A stretch of DNA of 10,788 nucleotides from Alphaproteobacteria bacterium (GTDB lineage Bacteria > Pseudomonadota > Alphaproteobacteria > Rs-D84). Of the stretch, positions 1 through 6,801 are shown one piece after another. The stretch spans positions 1-10,788 of the forward strand of contig JAKSSZ010000018.1 in NCBI GenBank assembly GCA_024402835.1, read 5' to 3'. The notes beneath the pieces are model-generated. The model was given only the letters and a program-made list of their open reading frames with translations. It was not told the origin of the DNA and ran no database searches. Position numbers and translations under genes: made by a program. Numbering within the stretch: the stretch's first letter is position 1; each line of letters opens with the position of its first letter.

Positions 1-98
1 TCGGCACACATACCACCATGTTCTGAAACAAGTTTACTACAAATCATACATACTGGGGGAAACAAAAAATCTAAAATTTTATCAAGAATCTTTACCAC
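1..98 (-). CDS. comF: ComF family protein, N-terminal fragment (runs off window)
   Basis: Only the first 32 codons are present. They read VKILDKILDFLFPPVCMICS followed by KLVSEHGGMCA after the initiator. This is the N-terminal pattern of ComF/GntX proteins: an amphipathic start with LxxxLFPPxCxxC, then a Gly-Gly-x-Cys. The cysteines at 17, 20 and 31 belong to the small zinc ribbon that precedes the phosphoribosyltransferase-like domain, which lies outside the window. ComF proteins are linked to DNA uptake in naturally competent bacteria, but most family members have no tested role. The only standard start codon after the preceding in-frame stop is GTG at 98. It overlaps the end of the upstream OmpA-like gene by 7 bases, so the two are probably cotranscribed and translationally coupled. 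No good Shine-Dalgarno is seen. Confidence 0.72.
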   Translation of the reverse strand, partial: MVKILDKILDFLFPPVCMICSKLVSEHGGMCA

Positions 99-1234
99 GA
101 CATACTTTTATATGTTTTTTTTGAAACACTATCACCAAACATATTACTTTTTTGCTGTGTCAATGTTTCATATTGATCGCCAGATATTATACGCAAAACA
201 AAATTATCTTTATTACTTCTTTGTGATAATACCGGCACAATTCTTTGTTCCGCTACACCTGTATCACGCAAAACCTGTTCCACAATAGCCAACCGTCTTG
301 CTGTCAATTTTTGTGTATCTTTGCTAGAAACAACGCTTTCTGGAATACTGATTTGAATTGCACGTTTTGGATTGCTAACAACAATAGAAGCATATTCACT
401 TAATAAATTATAATTTTCACGTGACAAAGCAGAATCTTCATCTCTGAAACTAATTTTAATTTCCAAAGCACGAACGCCGGTATTATCTTCCGACAAATCA
501 CGTTGTGCGGTAAATCCTTCACTTGAAACAGACATATCGCTTACCACATCAAATTTATTATCTATTTGATATGTTGATAAATGTTTGTTTTCTGATAAAT
601 AGGTCTTTTTAAACGCTTTCTTTAATTCAGTTGGTGATAATTTTACCATATCATTTTTCATAGCAATTCGTGGTTCTGATATTTCTTTTGTATCTTTTGC
701 GATTACTTCTTTTGTCATTGGCACTATCTCACGACGAACAGTAACATCTTTTTTAGATACAACTTTACTTTTCCCTGTAATCGGTGTTGTAATCATAATA
801 GGTCTTGCTTTAACACTATTATCTGCCAACTGTTGTAAATCATTTAATCTTTGTATTTGTGAATCCAACATTAAATCTTTATTATCCGCAATAACATTCA
901 AATTTTCTTCTGGTAAAACCGATTCGTCACGAACAACAAGTATCTCGTCATGGCTTGGCATTTTTAATGTATGTTCTGTCGCAGAAGCCCACAAATTATC
1001 ACTTGGACGTTTTGGAGATAAAATATCATCGCCTATAATATTATGTGTATTTGTTTTTGGAGTATTTTTAGTTATCTTTTCTGTTTTGGTGATTTTATTA
1101 TGTTTTATTTCTTCACCAAATGCGGCACGAGCCGAAACACTTGTATTTTCCATATTAACAGCCGGCAACCTTGCCCCAGCAAAAGTGGGCAAAGAAACAC
1201 AACACATCAAAAAAGATAAATAAAAAAATCTCAT
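92..1234 (-). CDS. secreted protein with C-terminal OmpA-like domain
   Basis: A 380-residue protein. Residues 1-19 form a signal peptide (MRFFYLSFLMCCVSLPTFA) with a likely signal peptidase I cut before GARLP. Residues 20-255 are a polar, lysine-, threonine- and glutamate-rich stretch without membrane segments. Residues about 257-350 look like an OmpA/MotB peptidoglycan-associating domain: a beta strand (EIKISF), a helix, a second strand (AIQISI), the helix KLTARRLAIVEQVLRDTG followed by VAEQRI, and a last strand FVLRII. The RR in the long helix matches the family's LSxRRA motif. The usual TD before it, whose Asp contacts diaminopimelate, reads IP here, so peptidoglycan binding is uncertain. 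An in-frame ATG at 1279 would add 15 residues, but ATG 1234 is preferred. It has AGAAGG and AGGA just upstream, gives a normal signal peptide, and the earlier ATG lies inside a likely promoter. The function is probably envelope-related, but the exact role is unknown. Confidence 0.8.
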   Translation of the reverse strand: MRFFYLSFLMCCVSLPTFAGARLPAVNMENTSVSARAAFGEEIKHNKITKTEKITKNTPKTNTHNIIGDDILSPKRPSDNLWASATEHTLKMPSHDEILVVRDESVLPEENLNVIADNKDLMLDSQIQRLNDLQQLADNSVKARPIMITTPITGKSKVVSKKDVTVRREIVPMTKEVIAKDTKEISEPRIAMKNDMVKLSPTELKKAFKKTYLSENKHLSTYQIDNKFDVVSDMSVSSEGFTAQRDLSEDNTGVRALEIKISFRDEDSALSRENYNLLSEYASIVVSNPKRAIQISIPESVVSSKDTQKLTARRLAIVEQVLRDTGVAEQRIVPVLSQRSNKDNFVLRIISGDQYETLTQQKSNMFGDSVSKKTYKSMSW

Positions 1235-1247
1235 TCCTTTCCTTCTT
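1235..1247 (-). promoter_or_regulatory. Shine-Dalgarno that fixes the start of the OmpA-like gene
   Basis: Minus strand reads AAGAAGGAAAGGA directly before ATG 1234. It offers AAGG at a suitable distance, while the earlier in-frame ATG at 1279 has no comparable site. Confidence 0.6.
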
Positions 1248-1253
1248 GCTGTT

Positions 1254-1283
1254 ATCATAAAACAAAACACGAATCGCAAGCAA
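1254..1283 (-). promoter_or_regulatory. likely sigma-70-type promoter for the OmpA-like gene and comF
   Basis: Minus strand has TTGCTT (1283-1278), an 18-base gap and TATGAT (1259-1254). Transcription would begin near 1247, leaving a short leader that contains the purine-rich ribosome site before ATG 1234. The -35 TTGCTT is the same hexamer as in the proposed rpmE promoter. This is a prediction from sequence only. Confidence 0.4.
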
Positions 1284-1316
1284 GTAAAAAATGAAAAAAA
1301 TAAATTGGTGTAAATA

Positions 1317-2021
1317 TTAAATTTTTAATAAACCATTTGTGGCTATGATATCTGCGCCCATATCAATTTTACCACCGGCTTCATGAATTAAAAGTTCACC
1401 CGCAGCCAATTCCGCCAAACTTAAATTATCAGAAATAAACGCATCAAATTTTCCAGCAGCGACATACACCAAATCTAATGCTGGACAACCTGTTTCTCGG
1501 GCCTTTGCGGGTGTCATCGGACGCAATCCGACCGTATTATAACAAACAACAGCATCTGATAATTCTTTGACCGTTGAAACTTTTATTTTTTTTGAATGAT
1601 AGGCAGAATATAAATATGCGCCATTTCCGGCTTCGGCATAATATAATTTATCAAGTATCGGTGCGAATATAATCGCTATTTTCGTTTCATCATTAGTTCT
1701 TAAAGCAAAACTAATAGCAAAATTTGGATTACCACGAACAAAATTATCAGCCCCAGAAAAAGCAAAAGCAAATTCATCACGGTCATCCCCAGAAATAGAA
1801 CTATTGGTATTTAACCATCCCGCATAAGGTCTGACAACCTTTAACACTTCGGACTTTATACTTGCTTCAACCCTTTGTATTGTTTTTTTCACAAAATCTT
1901 TTGCGGCAACCAAAGAATGTTGCAAATTTTCAACTTCACCAAAATCACGTTGTATCCCCATTGCAACCTCTTGCAATGCGACATACATTTTATTTAATTC
2001 TGGTGAGCCAAATAAATCCAT
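1317..2021 (-). CDS. SuhB/inositol monophosphatase family protein, probably catalytically dead
   Basis: A 234-residue member of the inositol-monophosphatase fold, slightly shorter than the usual 260-270. The family is clear from RDFGEVENLQ (25-34), NFVRGNPNFAISFAL (93-107), ALDLVYVAAGKFDAF (181-195) and LAAGELLIHEAGG (205-217), all close to alphaproteobacterial SuhB. The catalytic motifs are not kept. The GEE metal motif is absent around 67-75. The DPxDGT motif reads FAFSGA (86-91), so both metal aspartates are replaced by Phe and Ser. The WDxAAG motif reads AELAAG (203-208), with Glu for Asp. The family normally hydrolyses inositol monophosphate with magnesium, and this copy should not. E. 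coli SuhB also acts in rRNA antitermination with NusA, reportedly without needing catalysis; a similar role here is inference. The gene starts 17 bases after rpmE ends, so it is probably in the same operon. The chosen start fits homologues, and GGA lies upstream. Confidence 0.85.
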   Translation of the reverse strand: MDLFGSPELNKMYVALQEVAMGIQRDFGEVENLQHSLVAAKDFVKKTIQRVEASIKSEVLKVVRPYAGWLNTNSSISGDDRDEFAFAFSGADNFVRGNPNFAISFALRTNDETKIAIIFAPILDKLYYAEAGNGAYLYSAYHSKKIKVSTVKELSDAVVCYNTVGLRPMTPAKARETGCPALDLVYVAAGKFDAFISDNLSLAELAAGELLIHEAGGKIDMGADIIATNGLLKI

Positions 2022-2038
2022 GATGAATTCCAGATTTT

Positions 2039-2251
2039 TTATAACTTGAACCCAGCAAATTTTGCCTTAAATTCTTCTACACGTTTACCACGTGCGTTAT
2101 CATTATTACGTTGACCTGTCCATGCTGGATGATTCAAATTATCTGTGGACAAAACCAAGTCTTTCTTTACAGAAGAAAACATTTTTACTGTTTTTCCATC
2201 TGTTGTAGTAACATTTATTTCATGATATTCTGGATGAATTCCTTTTTTCAT
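2039..2251 (-). CDS. rpmE: 50S ribosomal protein L31
   Basis: A 70-residue protein beginning MKKGIHPEYHEINVTTTDGK, with NHPAWTGQ at 40-47 and a basic tail VEEFKAKFAGFKL. This is the L31 family of the large ribosomal subunit, where it contributes to the bridge between subunits. The N-terminal MKKxIHPxYxE and the central HPxxTG are the diagnostic parts. The four zinc-binding cysteines of the C+ type are all missing; the CxC position reads TTTDG. This is the usual zinc-free form in alphaproteobacteria. AAGGA sits 6 bases before ATG 2251, and a consensus TATAAT lies about 45 bases upstream. The SuhB-like gene follows closely, consistent with one transcript. Confidence 0.95.
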   Translation of the reverse strand: MKKGIHPEYHEINVTTTDGKTVKMFSSVKKDLVLSTDNLNHPAWTGQRNNDNARGKRVEEFKAKFAGFKL

Positions 2252-2257
2252 CTTAAA

Positions 2258-2262
2258 TCCTT
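2258..2262 (-). promoter_or_regulatory. rpmE ribosome binding site
   Basis: AAGGA on the minus strand, 6 bases before ATG 2251. It is one of the few clear Shine-Dalgarno sites in the window; several of the membrane-protein genes have none. Confidence 0.7.
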
Positions 2263-2294
2263 TTATATATATTTGTTTAATAAATAGCTTGAAA

Positions 2295-2322
2295 ATTATA
2301 CATTCTTTTTTCTTAAAAGCAA
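2295..2322 (-). promoter_or_regulatory. rpmE promoter
   Basis: Minus strand reads TTGCTT (2322-2317), a 16-base gap and a perfect TATAAT (2300-2295), with TG just before the -10. Transcription would start near 2288 and give a leader of about 37 bases. The -35 box overlaps an 8-bp inverted repeat (2314-2344) that also covers the stop codon of the upstream gene. Confidence 0.6.
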
Positions 2323-2344
2323 GCGCAAATATATTATGCTTTTA
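2314..2344. repeat. 8-bp inverted repeat between the orphan gene and rpmE
   Basis: TAAAAGCA (2314-2321) and TGCTTTTA (2337-2344) are perfect reverse complements separated by 15 bases. The right arm contains the stop codon of the 170-residue gene (2342-2344). The left arm overlaps the -35 box of the rpmE promoter. It could be a weak transcription stop for the upstream gene or a protein-binding site. There is no uninterrupted T run after it on the minus strand, so it is not a textbook terminator. Confidence 0.35.
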
Positions 2345-2854
2345 TAACTGACCGATACATCCAAGGTATAAATTTCCAGTATTTTCCAAAACTTTAATAA
2401 ACTTAGCTTGATTATTTCCGGTAAACAACGCCAATATTGTTCCAACATCTGTTGCCAACATATCACTTATTGTTGCAACCGAAGAATCCATTTTCTTAAA
2501 AAAACCACTTGTAGGATGAATTTCTGCTGCTAACAAGTGTTTTTTCTTACTATCTTCTGTTATATTATCTTTGCTTACAATTACCATCAATTGACATTCT
2601 GGGGAAATAATAACTTTATCTGCAACAATGGCATCCGCCCCCAATAATTCCCCCCACCAACCAGTTGAATTACAAAAAACAGGGTAATAAATAACAGTAT
2701 TCGGATTTTTTTGCATAATTTCAGATATATCTATATCTTCTAAAACAATATCTGGCATAGCGCCTGTGATAGTATTTATGGTTTTACGAGCCAACTGATA
2801 ATCAGCATCATCAGTTTTATTTGGCCAATAAAGAATTACTGTCTCTCTCATCAC
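2342..2854 (-). CDS. hypothetical protein, 170 residues, no recognised family
   Basis: I do not recognise this protein. It is predicted soluble, with no signal peptide or membrane segment. The N-terminal half alternates short hydrophobic strands and polar helices: RETVILYWP (3-11), NTVIYYPVFC (52-61), DKVIISP (79-85) and CQLMVIVSKDN (87-97). This suggests an alpha/beta fold. The C-terminal half has helical stretches around LLAAEIHP and DVGTILALFTG. It starts at GTG 2854 or ATG 2851; neither has a Shine-Dalgarno. TGATATAAT (2869-2861) lies immediately upstream, so the message may be leaderless. It follows the minus-strand VirB6-like gene by 87 bases, and rpmE lies downstream under its own promoter. 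A link to type IV secretion is possible from position only. Confidence 0.72.
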   Translation of the reverse strand: MMRETVILYWPNKTDDADYQLARKTINTITGAMPDIVLEDIDISEIMQKNPNTVIYYPVFCNSTGWWGELLGADAIVADKVIISPECQLMVIVSKDNITEDSKKKHLLAAEIHPTSGFFKKMDSSVATISDMLATDVGTILALFTGNNQAKFIKVLENTGNLYLGCIGQL

Positions 2855-2860
2855 AAGTTC

Positions 2861-2869
2861 ATTATATCA
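2861..2869 (-). promoter_or_regulatory. extended -10 promoter of the 170-residue gene
   Basis: Minus strand reads TGATATAAT, a perfect TGnTATAAT extended -10. Only 6 bases separate it from GTG 2854 (9 from ATG 2851), so the transcript would begin at or next to the start codon. No good -35 box is seen at 17-18 bases. The same arrangement precedes the VirB6-like gene starting at 4249. Confidence 0.5.
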
Positions 2870-2941
2870 GATTCGGAATTTATAAAAAAGACCTCAAAGG
2901 CAAATAAAATACTTGATTTTTTATTTTTTTGTTTATGTTGC

Positions 2942-4249
2942 CTATTTTTCTGAACTTTTAGTTTTTTTAGGTATCCATTTTTTCAGTTTTTCGGCTAATA
3001 TTTTTACATCTTTCTTTGCCGTATCATAGTATTTAGTCGATATTTCTATTTTAAACAACATATTAGATAATTTTGGAATCAAAGTCATAAACATAGCAAT
3101 AAAGATTCCCATTAAAATAACAGTTATCAAACTATTATTCTGCATCATCAAGCCATCTATCAAGATTTTCGAATCGCCACTTGATAACGCAGTTTCCAAA
3201 GCCGACACCCCGTTCCACGTTCCAAAAGCGGCATTTAAAAACATTATTGAGAACATTAAAAATACCATTGTTAAAACGATACCGACTATTGCTTTTACTA
3301 AATCATCTATCATATTTTTAATAACCCGCCCACCTGCTGGAAAAATTGGCCAATCATCTTTTGCATCAAACATCCACCCCATTAACATTAATGGCAACAT
3401 TATTAAATCCATACTCAATTTTATGAAAACTTCCAAAAAATATAATGGTATTGGCAACAAAGCAAAAAAATACAAAACTAATATCAAAAGTCCCGCAAAA
3501 AACATAGGTATATTTGGAAACACTGGGACTTTCCATATAATTTTATGCATATAATCATAGTTAAAAGCCATATTTAACATTGTCCAACCAACGGTCATTC
3601 CCAATCCAGTAATTTGATGAACATTTGCAACCTCGCACGCCAATTGATGTCGTAGTTTGGGTGAAAAAGCACCAACAGATGCTAATTCAACACTTTCAGA
3701 ACTGGGGTCTGCGATTGCAGTTGCAACCATACATTCTGCAAATTTATTATTATCTGATATTGCATAATCTAATGATGTTCCTATTGTCAAAGCAGGTTCT
3801 ATTAAAACACTTGTAATAAAACGTGGAAGTGGAAAAAACAACAACCCAACAATAAATGTAATTTTAATAAGATAAAATCCTAAATTTGCTGTGTATTTAG
3901 AGACATTTTCCATTTTTCCGTTAAAAAAACCAGAAGCAAAACGCCATGCCATAAATATTGCAAACAATGTCAATATCATCGGTGCAACAACATGCCCCAA
4001 CGCATTATATATCGGTGGCAATAAATTTGACATAGTCAATAAAATATCTGAAAACACATGACACGACCAACAAAATGAAAAAAACTCTAACGCATCTTGC
4101 ATATTTACCGGAGATACACTTCTATAAACAGAAAAACCAGCAATTCCAACTGCTGCTACAACCCCCCCCACAACCAAAGGCGCAATTGCGCCAGCAGAAA
4201 AAGGCATAAAGGCAAATAACCAAAACCAAATTTTTTTTATAAATTTCAT
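2942..4249 (-). CDS. TrbL/VirB6-like type IV secretion membrane protein (divergent copy)
   Basis: A 435-residue polytopic inner-membrane protein. Residues 7-40 are a signal-like and hydrophobic N-terminus (a cut after FSAGA is possible). Further membrane segments lie near 88-107, 124-142, 246-272, 276-293, 318-342 and 373-392, with a basic cytoplasmic tail (KKDVKILAEKLKKWIPKK). Plus-strand neighbours share the layout: a CxxC before the first inner segment (C60, C63), an EPALTIG turn (PxxxxG, 152-157) after the third hydrophobic stretch, a loop with a Cys pair (C173, C205), then a Pro-rich double segment and a charged tail. VirB6/TrbL proteins form the inner-membrane part of the secretion channel. 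ATG 4249 has no Shine-Dalgarno; TATAAT ends 7 bases upstream, implying a leaderless message. The family call rests on topology and shared motifs, not on strong identity. Confidence 0.72.
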   Translation of the reverse strand: MKFIKKIWFWLFAFMPFSAGAIAPLVVGGVVAAVGIAGFSVYRSVSPVNMQDALEFFSFCWSCHVFSDILLTMSNLLPPIYNALGHVVAPMILTLFAIFMAWRFASGFFNGKMENVSKYTANLGFYLIKITFIVGLLFFPLPRFITSVLIEPALTIGTSLDYAISDNNKFAECMVATAIADPSSESVELASVGAFSPKLRHQLACEVANVHQITGLGMTVGWTMLNMAFNYDYMHKIIWKVPVFPNIPMFFAGLLILVLYFFALLPIPLYFLEVFIKLSMDLIMLPLMLMGWMFDAKDDWPIFPAGGRVIKNMIDDLVKAIVGIVLTMVFLMFSIMFLNAAFGTWNGVSALETALSSGDSKILIDGLMMQNNSLITVILMGIFIAMFMTLIPKLSNMLFKIEISTKYYDTAKKDVKILAEKLKKWIPKKTKSSEK

Positions 4250-4256
4250 GATTTTA

Positions 4257-4290
4257 ATTATAACATATTTTGTATTAAATGTGTTATAAT
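4257..4290. promoter_or_regulatory. symmetrical divergent promoter of the VirB6-like genes
   Basis: ATTATAACA (4257-4265) and TGTTATAAT (4282-4290) are perfect reverse complements, 16 bases apart. Each arm read outward is an extended -10 box (TGTTATAAT). The right one serves the plus-strand operon, with a start near 4297 and a leader of about 20 bases. The left one serves the minus-strand gene, with a start at about its ATG. A -35 region for either promoter would fall on the other's -10, so polymerase should be able to occupy only one at a time. Confidence 0.55.
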
Positions 4291-4316
4291 TTAATCAAGT
4301 TTTTAAAACAGAGAGA

Positions 4317-5576
4317 ATGAACAAAAAAAATAGACATTTTTTTGGTATAAAAATTGGCTGGTTACAAATTATATTTGCAACGATATTTTTTGTTTCATTT
4401 ACAACACCAACATACGCAGATTACTCACTTATAGACGCTTTTAATTTATCTATATTTATTCCATTAATATTGGAACAATTTATGAATGTCGCGACATATT
4501 TATATAACTTCTTTGTTGGACAGGGAACTGGTTTAATATATATATTGATTTATGTTTTCTTGGGAATCTATATTGCTTTATATTTATGTAAATTATATTT
4601 ACCAAAAGATTGGCTTGGTTTTTTTGGTTTTAATGGTGGTGGCGAAATGTGGGACGGCTCGGCTACGGGTTGGAACATTGGTTTCAATGTATTAAAGCCA
4701 TGCATTCGTGTTATTATTGCAACAACACTATTATTGCAAATTAAACCTATTATTGTAACAGAATGGTTGGTAAATCCTTTTTTGGAATTTGGTGCAATTT
4801 ATACAAATCAAATCGTTAAATCAATCAAAGATATTAATTTGGATGACTCCCCTATACAATGCCCCAAAAACATAGTCACTCAAAATTGGATTTCTGAAAA
4901 AAGTTGTAATTTCCTTGTTCAACCTGTTCATATTATTTCCAGCGCCAATAATTCCATTATTAAAAACGGTATAGATACAGTGGCACATGGAATCAAAGGT
5001 ATTTTCTTGTTTTCCCCATCTTTTGTATCATCATTGATGGGTATTATCACAGGAATAATACTTATACTGACTTTTGTATCATCAAATCTTTTTATGGCAT
5101 TATTAATTATCCAAGCGATTTTTGACATGTGTTTATCTTTAATCATGTATCCTTTTTGCGTATTAACATGGGTAGCAACAAAATCAGACAAATGGTTTGA
5201 TATTTTACCTGCATTCAAACAAATCATAGAGGCATTAAAAAAATTAGTGATAACAATGATTGCTTGCGCATTTATATTATGTGTAAACGTTGCTATTGTT
5301 CATGCTTTGTTTGATAGCACACAAAACATAACAAATTTAAATTTCGGTCAAAATTCCCTTATTTGGTTATCATCTATATTAACTATATTTTTAATACATA
5401 ATATTTTTACGATGACAAAAGAAAGATTAAAAACATATTCTGGTGCAAAAACGTCATTATATGATGATGTAGTTGGTGACGCAAAAACAATTTGGAGAAA
5501 AATTACAGATTTACCAACAAAAATAAAAGATGCCTATGCCATAGCGCATGGGCTCAAAGAAAAAGCAAAGAAATAA
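4317..5576 (+). CDS. TrbL/VirB6-like type IV secretion membrane protein, first of plus-strand operon
   Basis: A 419-residue polytopic membrane protein with a cleavable signal peptide (residues 1-34, cut after TPTYA). Hydrophobic segments follow near 41-66, 72-94, 128-145, 235-255, 258-286, 308-331 and 346-364, then a charged cytoplasmic tail (367-419) that looks helical. The region after the third segment has NPFLEFG (PxxxxG, 154-159) and a loop Cys pair (C182, C197), as in three of the other copies. A glycine-rich strip (GFNGGGEMWDGSATG, 104-118) precedes the KPCIRV helix. This copy lacks the N-terminal CxxC. It fits the inner-membrane VirB6/TrbL channel component. ATG 4317 is preceded by GAGAG and by an extended -10 promoter at 4282-4290. 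It ends in a double stop (TAATAA), and the next gene begins 4 bases on. Confidence 0.75.
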   Translation: MNKKNRHFFGIKIGWLQIIFATIFFVSFTTPTYADYSLIDAFNLSIFIPLILEQFMNVATYLYNFFVGQGTGLIYILIYVFLGIYIALYLCKLYLPKDWLGFFGFNGGGEMWDGSATGWNIGFNVLKPCIRVIIATTLLLQIKPIIVTEWLVNPFLEFGAIYTNQIVKSIKDINLDDSPIQCPKNIVTQNWISEKSCNFLVQPVHIISSANNSIIKNGIDTVAHGIKGIFLFSPSFVSSLMGIITGIILILTFVSSNLFMALLIIQAIFDMCLSLIMYPFCVLTWVATKSDKWFDILPAFKQIIEALKKLVITMIACAFILCVNVAIVHALFDSTQNITNLNFGQNSLIWLSSILTIFLIHNIFTMTKERLKTYSGAKTSLYDDVVGDAKTIWRKITDLPTKIKDAYAIAHGLKEKAKK

Positions 5577-5580
5577 TAAC

Positions 5581-6801
5581 ATGGAAGAATTGGCAACATC
5601 TTTGATAGATAACGGTATGCAATGTTGGACTTGTCCAATATTTGATAAATTATTTGCCATTATTTCAAATGCTGGCGGTATTATGTACCAACAATTCACA
5701 ACTTTATGTATTATTATTTTTTGTATTCTATTAAGTTTTTATGTCTTGAATATTGTATGGCAAAATATAAAATCAGAAAAGCCAGATGTATTATTCAAAG
5801 AAACACTAAAACCAATAATTATTAAATCATTATTTGCTTTAACATTATTGGGTATGGGTGCTATGGTTCCACGTTTAATATCAATTATAACATTTGAACC
5901 AACTGCGCAATTAACTTTGGCTTATTCCAAAGCAATGTTACCGGAAAATTATGAAATTCCCGAATATATACAAACAGAAACGATAAACGACAATGCTATA
6001 TTCCGTCCAGAATTACGTGAAACGATTACACGTATATTGGAAACAAGTGTTGCTAATTTTCAAGTATATGTAAAGACAGGATTGGCAATCATAGATTCTG
6101 CATTCAGTTTTAAATATTTTCTTTTTGGGAATTTATTAAAACATATGATTGTTTTATTCATAGGGTTATTTATCACATATAATTTTGCAAAACTTTTTGT
6201 AAAGTATTCTTTTTGTTTTATGGATATAATTGTTGCAATGGCAATGTTCGCATTTTTATTTCCATTGGCTTTGGTATTATTTATTTTCAAAGATGCAAAA
6301 AATGCACCAGATTGGTTAAAATCAATGGGTAAAGATTTAGGCTCCAGCCAAATCAAACATTTAATAAACGCTATTGTTGGTGTTGCGGCATCTATTCTAA
6401 CATATACCGTTATTATACTTATAATTCGTGGTTATTTTACCGCGTATGATGTAAACATAGATTCTTTACAAACAAATGCTCAAAGCATATTTAATTTTGA
6501 TTTAGACAATTCTGATGTTACACAAATAACTTTCTTTGGTTGTATTGTTTTGGTATATGTAATAACATATCTTGCAAATCAAATACCACAAATTACTTCA
6601 AAAATTTTGGAAGCGTTTAATGTGTCGGCTGAAAATTCTTTATCAAAAGAAATGGGAGATAACATATTTAATTTAACAAAAATAATAGCCAAAGATACAA
6701 AAGAAATAATTGGAACTATCGTAAAACACGGTGCAACAAAAGGGACATCTGACACACAAACAGAATCAAAAAAAACAGACGGAACTGAAAAAACAAAATG
6801 A
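5581..6801 (+). CDS. TrbL/VirB6-like type IV secretion membrane protein, second of operon
   Basis: A 406-residue polytopic membrane protein starting MEELATSLIDNGMQCWTCP. An in-frame ATG at 5548 would add 11 basic residues that merely read the end of the preceding gene in another frame, so ATG 5581 is preferred. The CWTC motif (C15, C18) is followed by IFDKLF, close to CWSCHVFSDIL of the minus-strand copy. Hydrophobic segments lie near 38-60, 80-104, 167-206 (two), 210-236, 262-283 and 315-333, with a long Lys/Thr-rich tail. The turn after the second segment reads FEPTAQL, without the Gly of the PxxxxG seen elsewhere, and the following loop (119-150) has no Cys pair. This is the most divergent copy. 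There is no signal peptide, so the N-terminus with CxxC is probably exported by the first segment. Its stop TGA overlaps the next ATG. Confidence 0.74.
   Translation: MEELATSLIDNGMQCWTCPIFDKLFAIISNAGGIMYQQFTTLCIIIFCILLSFYVLNIVWQNIKSEKPDVLFKETLKPIIIKSLFALTLLGMGAMVPRLISIITFEPTAQLTLAYSKAMLPENYEIPEYIQTETINDNAIFRPELRETITRILETSVANFQVYVKTGLAIIDSAFSFKYFLFGNLLKHMIVLFIGLFITYNFAKLFVKYSFCFMDIIVAMAMFAFLFPLALVLFIFKDAKNAPDWLKSMGKDLGSSQIKHLINAIVGVAASILTYTVIILIIRGYFTAYDVNIDSLQTNAQSIFNFDLDNSDVTQITFFGCIVLVYVITYLANQIPQITSKILEAFNVSAENSLSKEMGDNIFNLTKIIAKDTKEIIGTIVKHGATKGTSDTQTESKKTDGTEKTK

Noticed and set aside
1235..1279. Upstream ATG at 1279 as start of the OmpA-like gene.
   Set aside because: It would spoil the signal peptide, lacks a Shine-Dalgarno and lies within the likely promoter; ATG 1234 is better on all counts.
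2640..2665. WWGE in the orphan protein fits the WxxE pattern of some secreted effectors.
   Set aside because: A four-residue pattern with two free positions occurs by chance often, and no other effector feature is seen.
2870..2941. Possible terminator after the minus-strand VirB6-like gene (GCCTTTGAGGT then a T run on the minus strand).
   Set aside because: The stem is only three or four pairs including a wobble pair, too weak to claim in AT-rich DNA.
3625..3816. Open frame on the plus strand opposite the VirB6-like gene, and similar open frames opposite other genes.
   Set aside because: They are low-complexity reverse or shifted readings of well-supported genes, with no recognisable motif or start signal.
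4061..4072. CWSCH in the minus-strand VirB6-like protein looks like a c-type heme site (CxxCH).
   Set aside because: The equivalent motifs in the paralogs read CWTCP and CFLCS, so the His is not conserved, and nothing else suggests a cytochrome.
5548..5580. ATG 5548 as start of the second plus-strand VirB6-like gene.
   Set aside because: The extra 11 residues only re-read the 3' end of the preceding gene in another frame; ATG 5581 sits just after its double stop.
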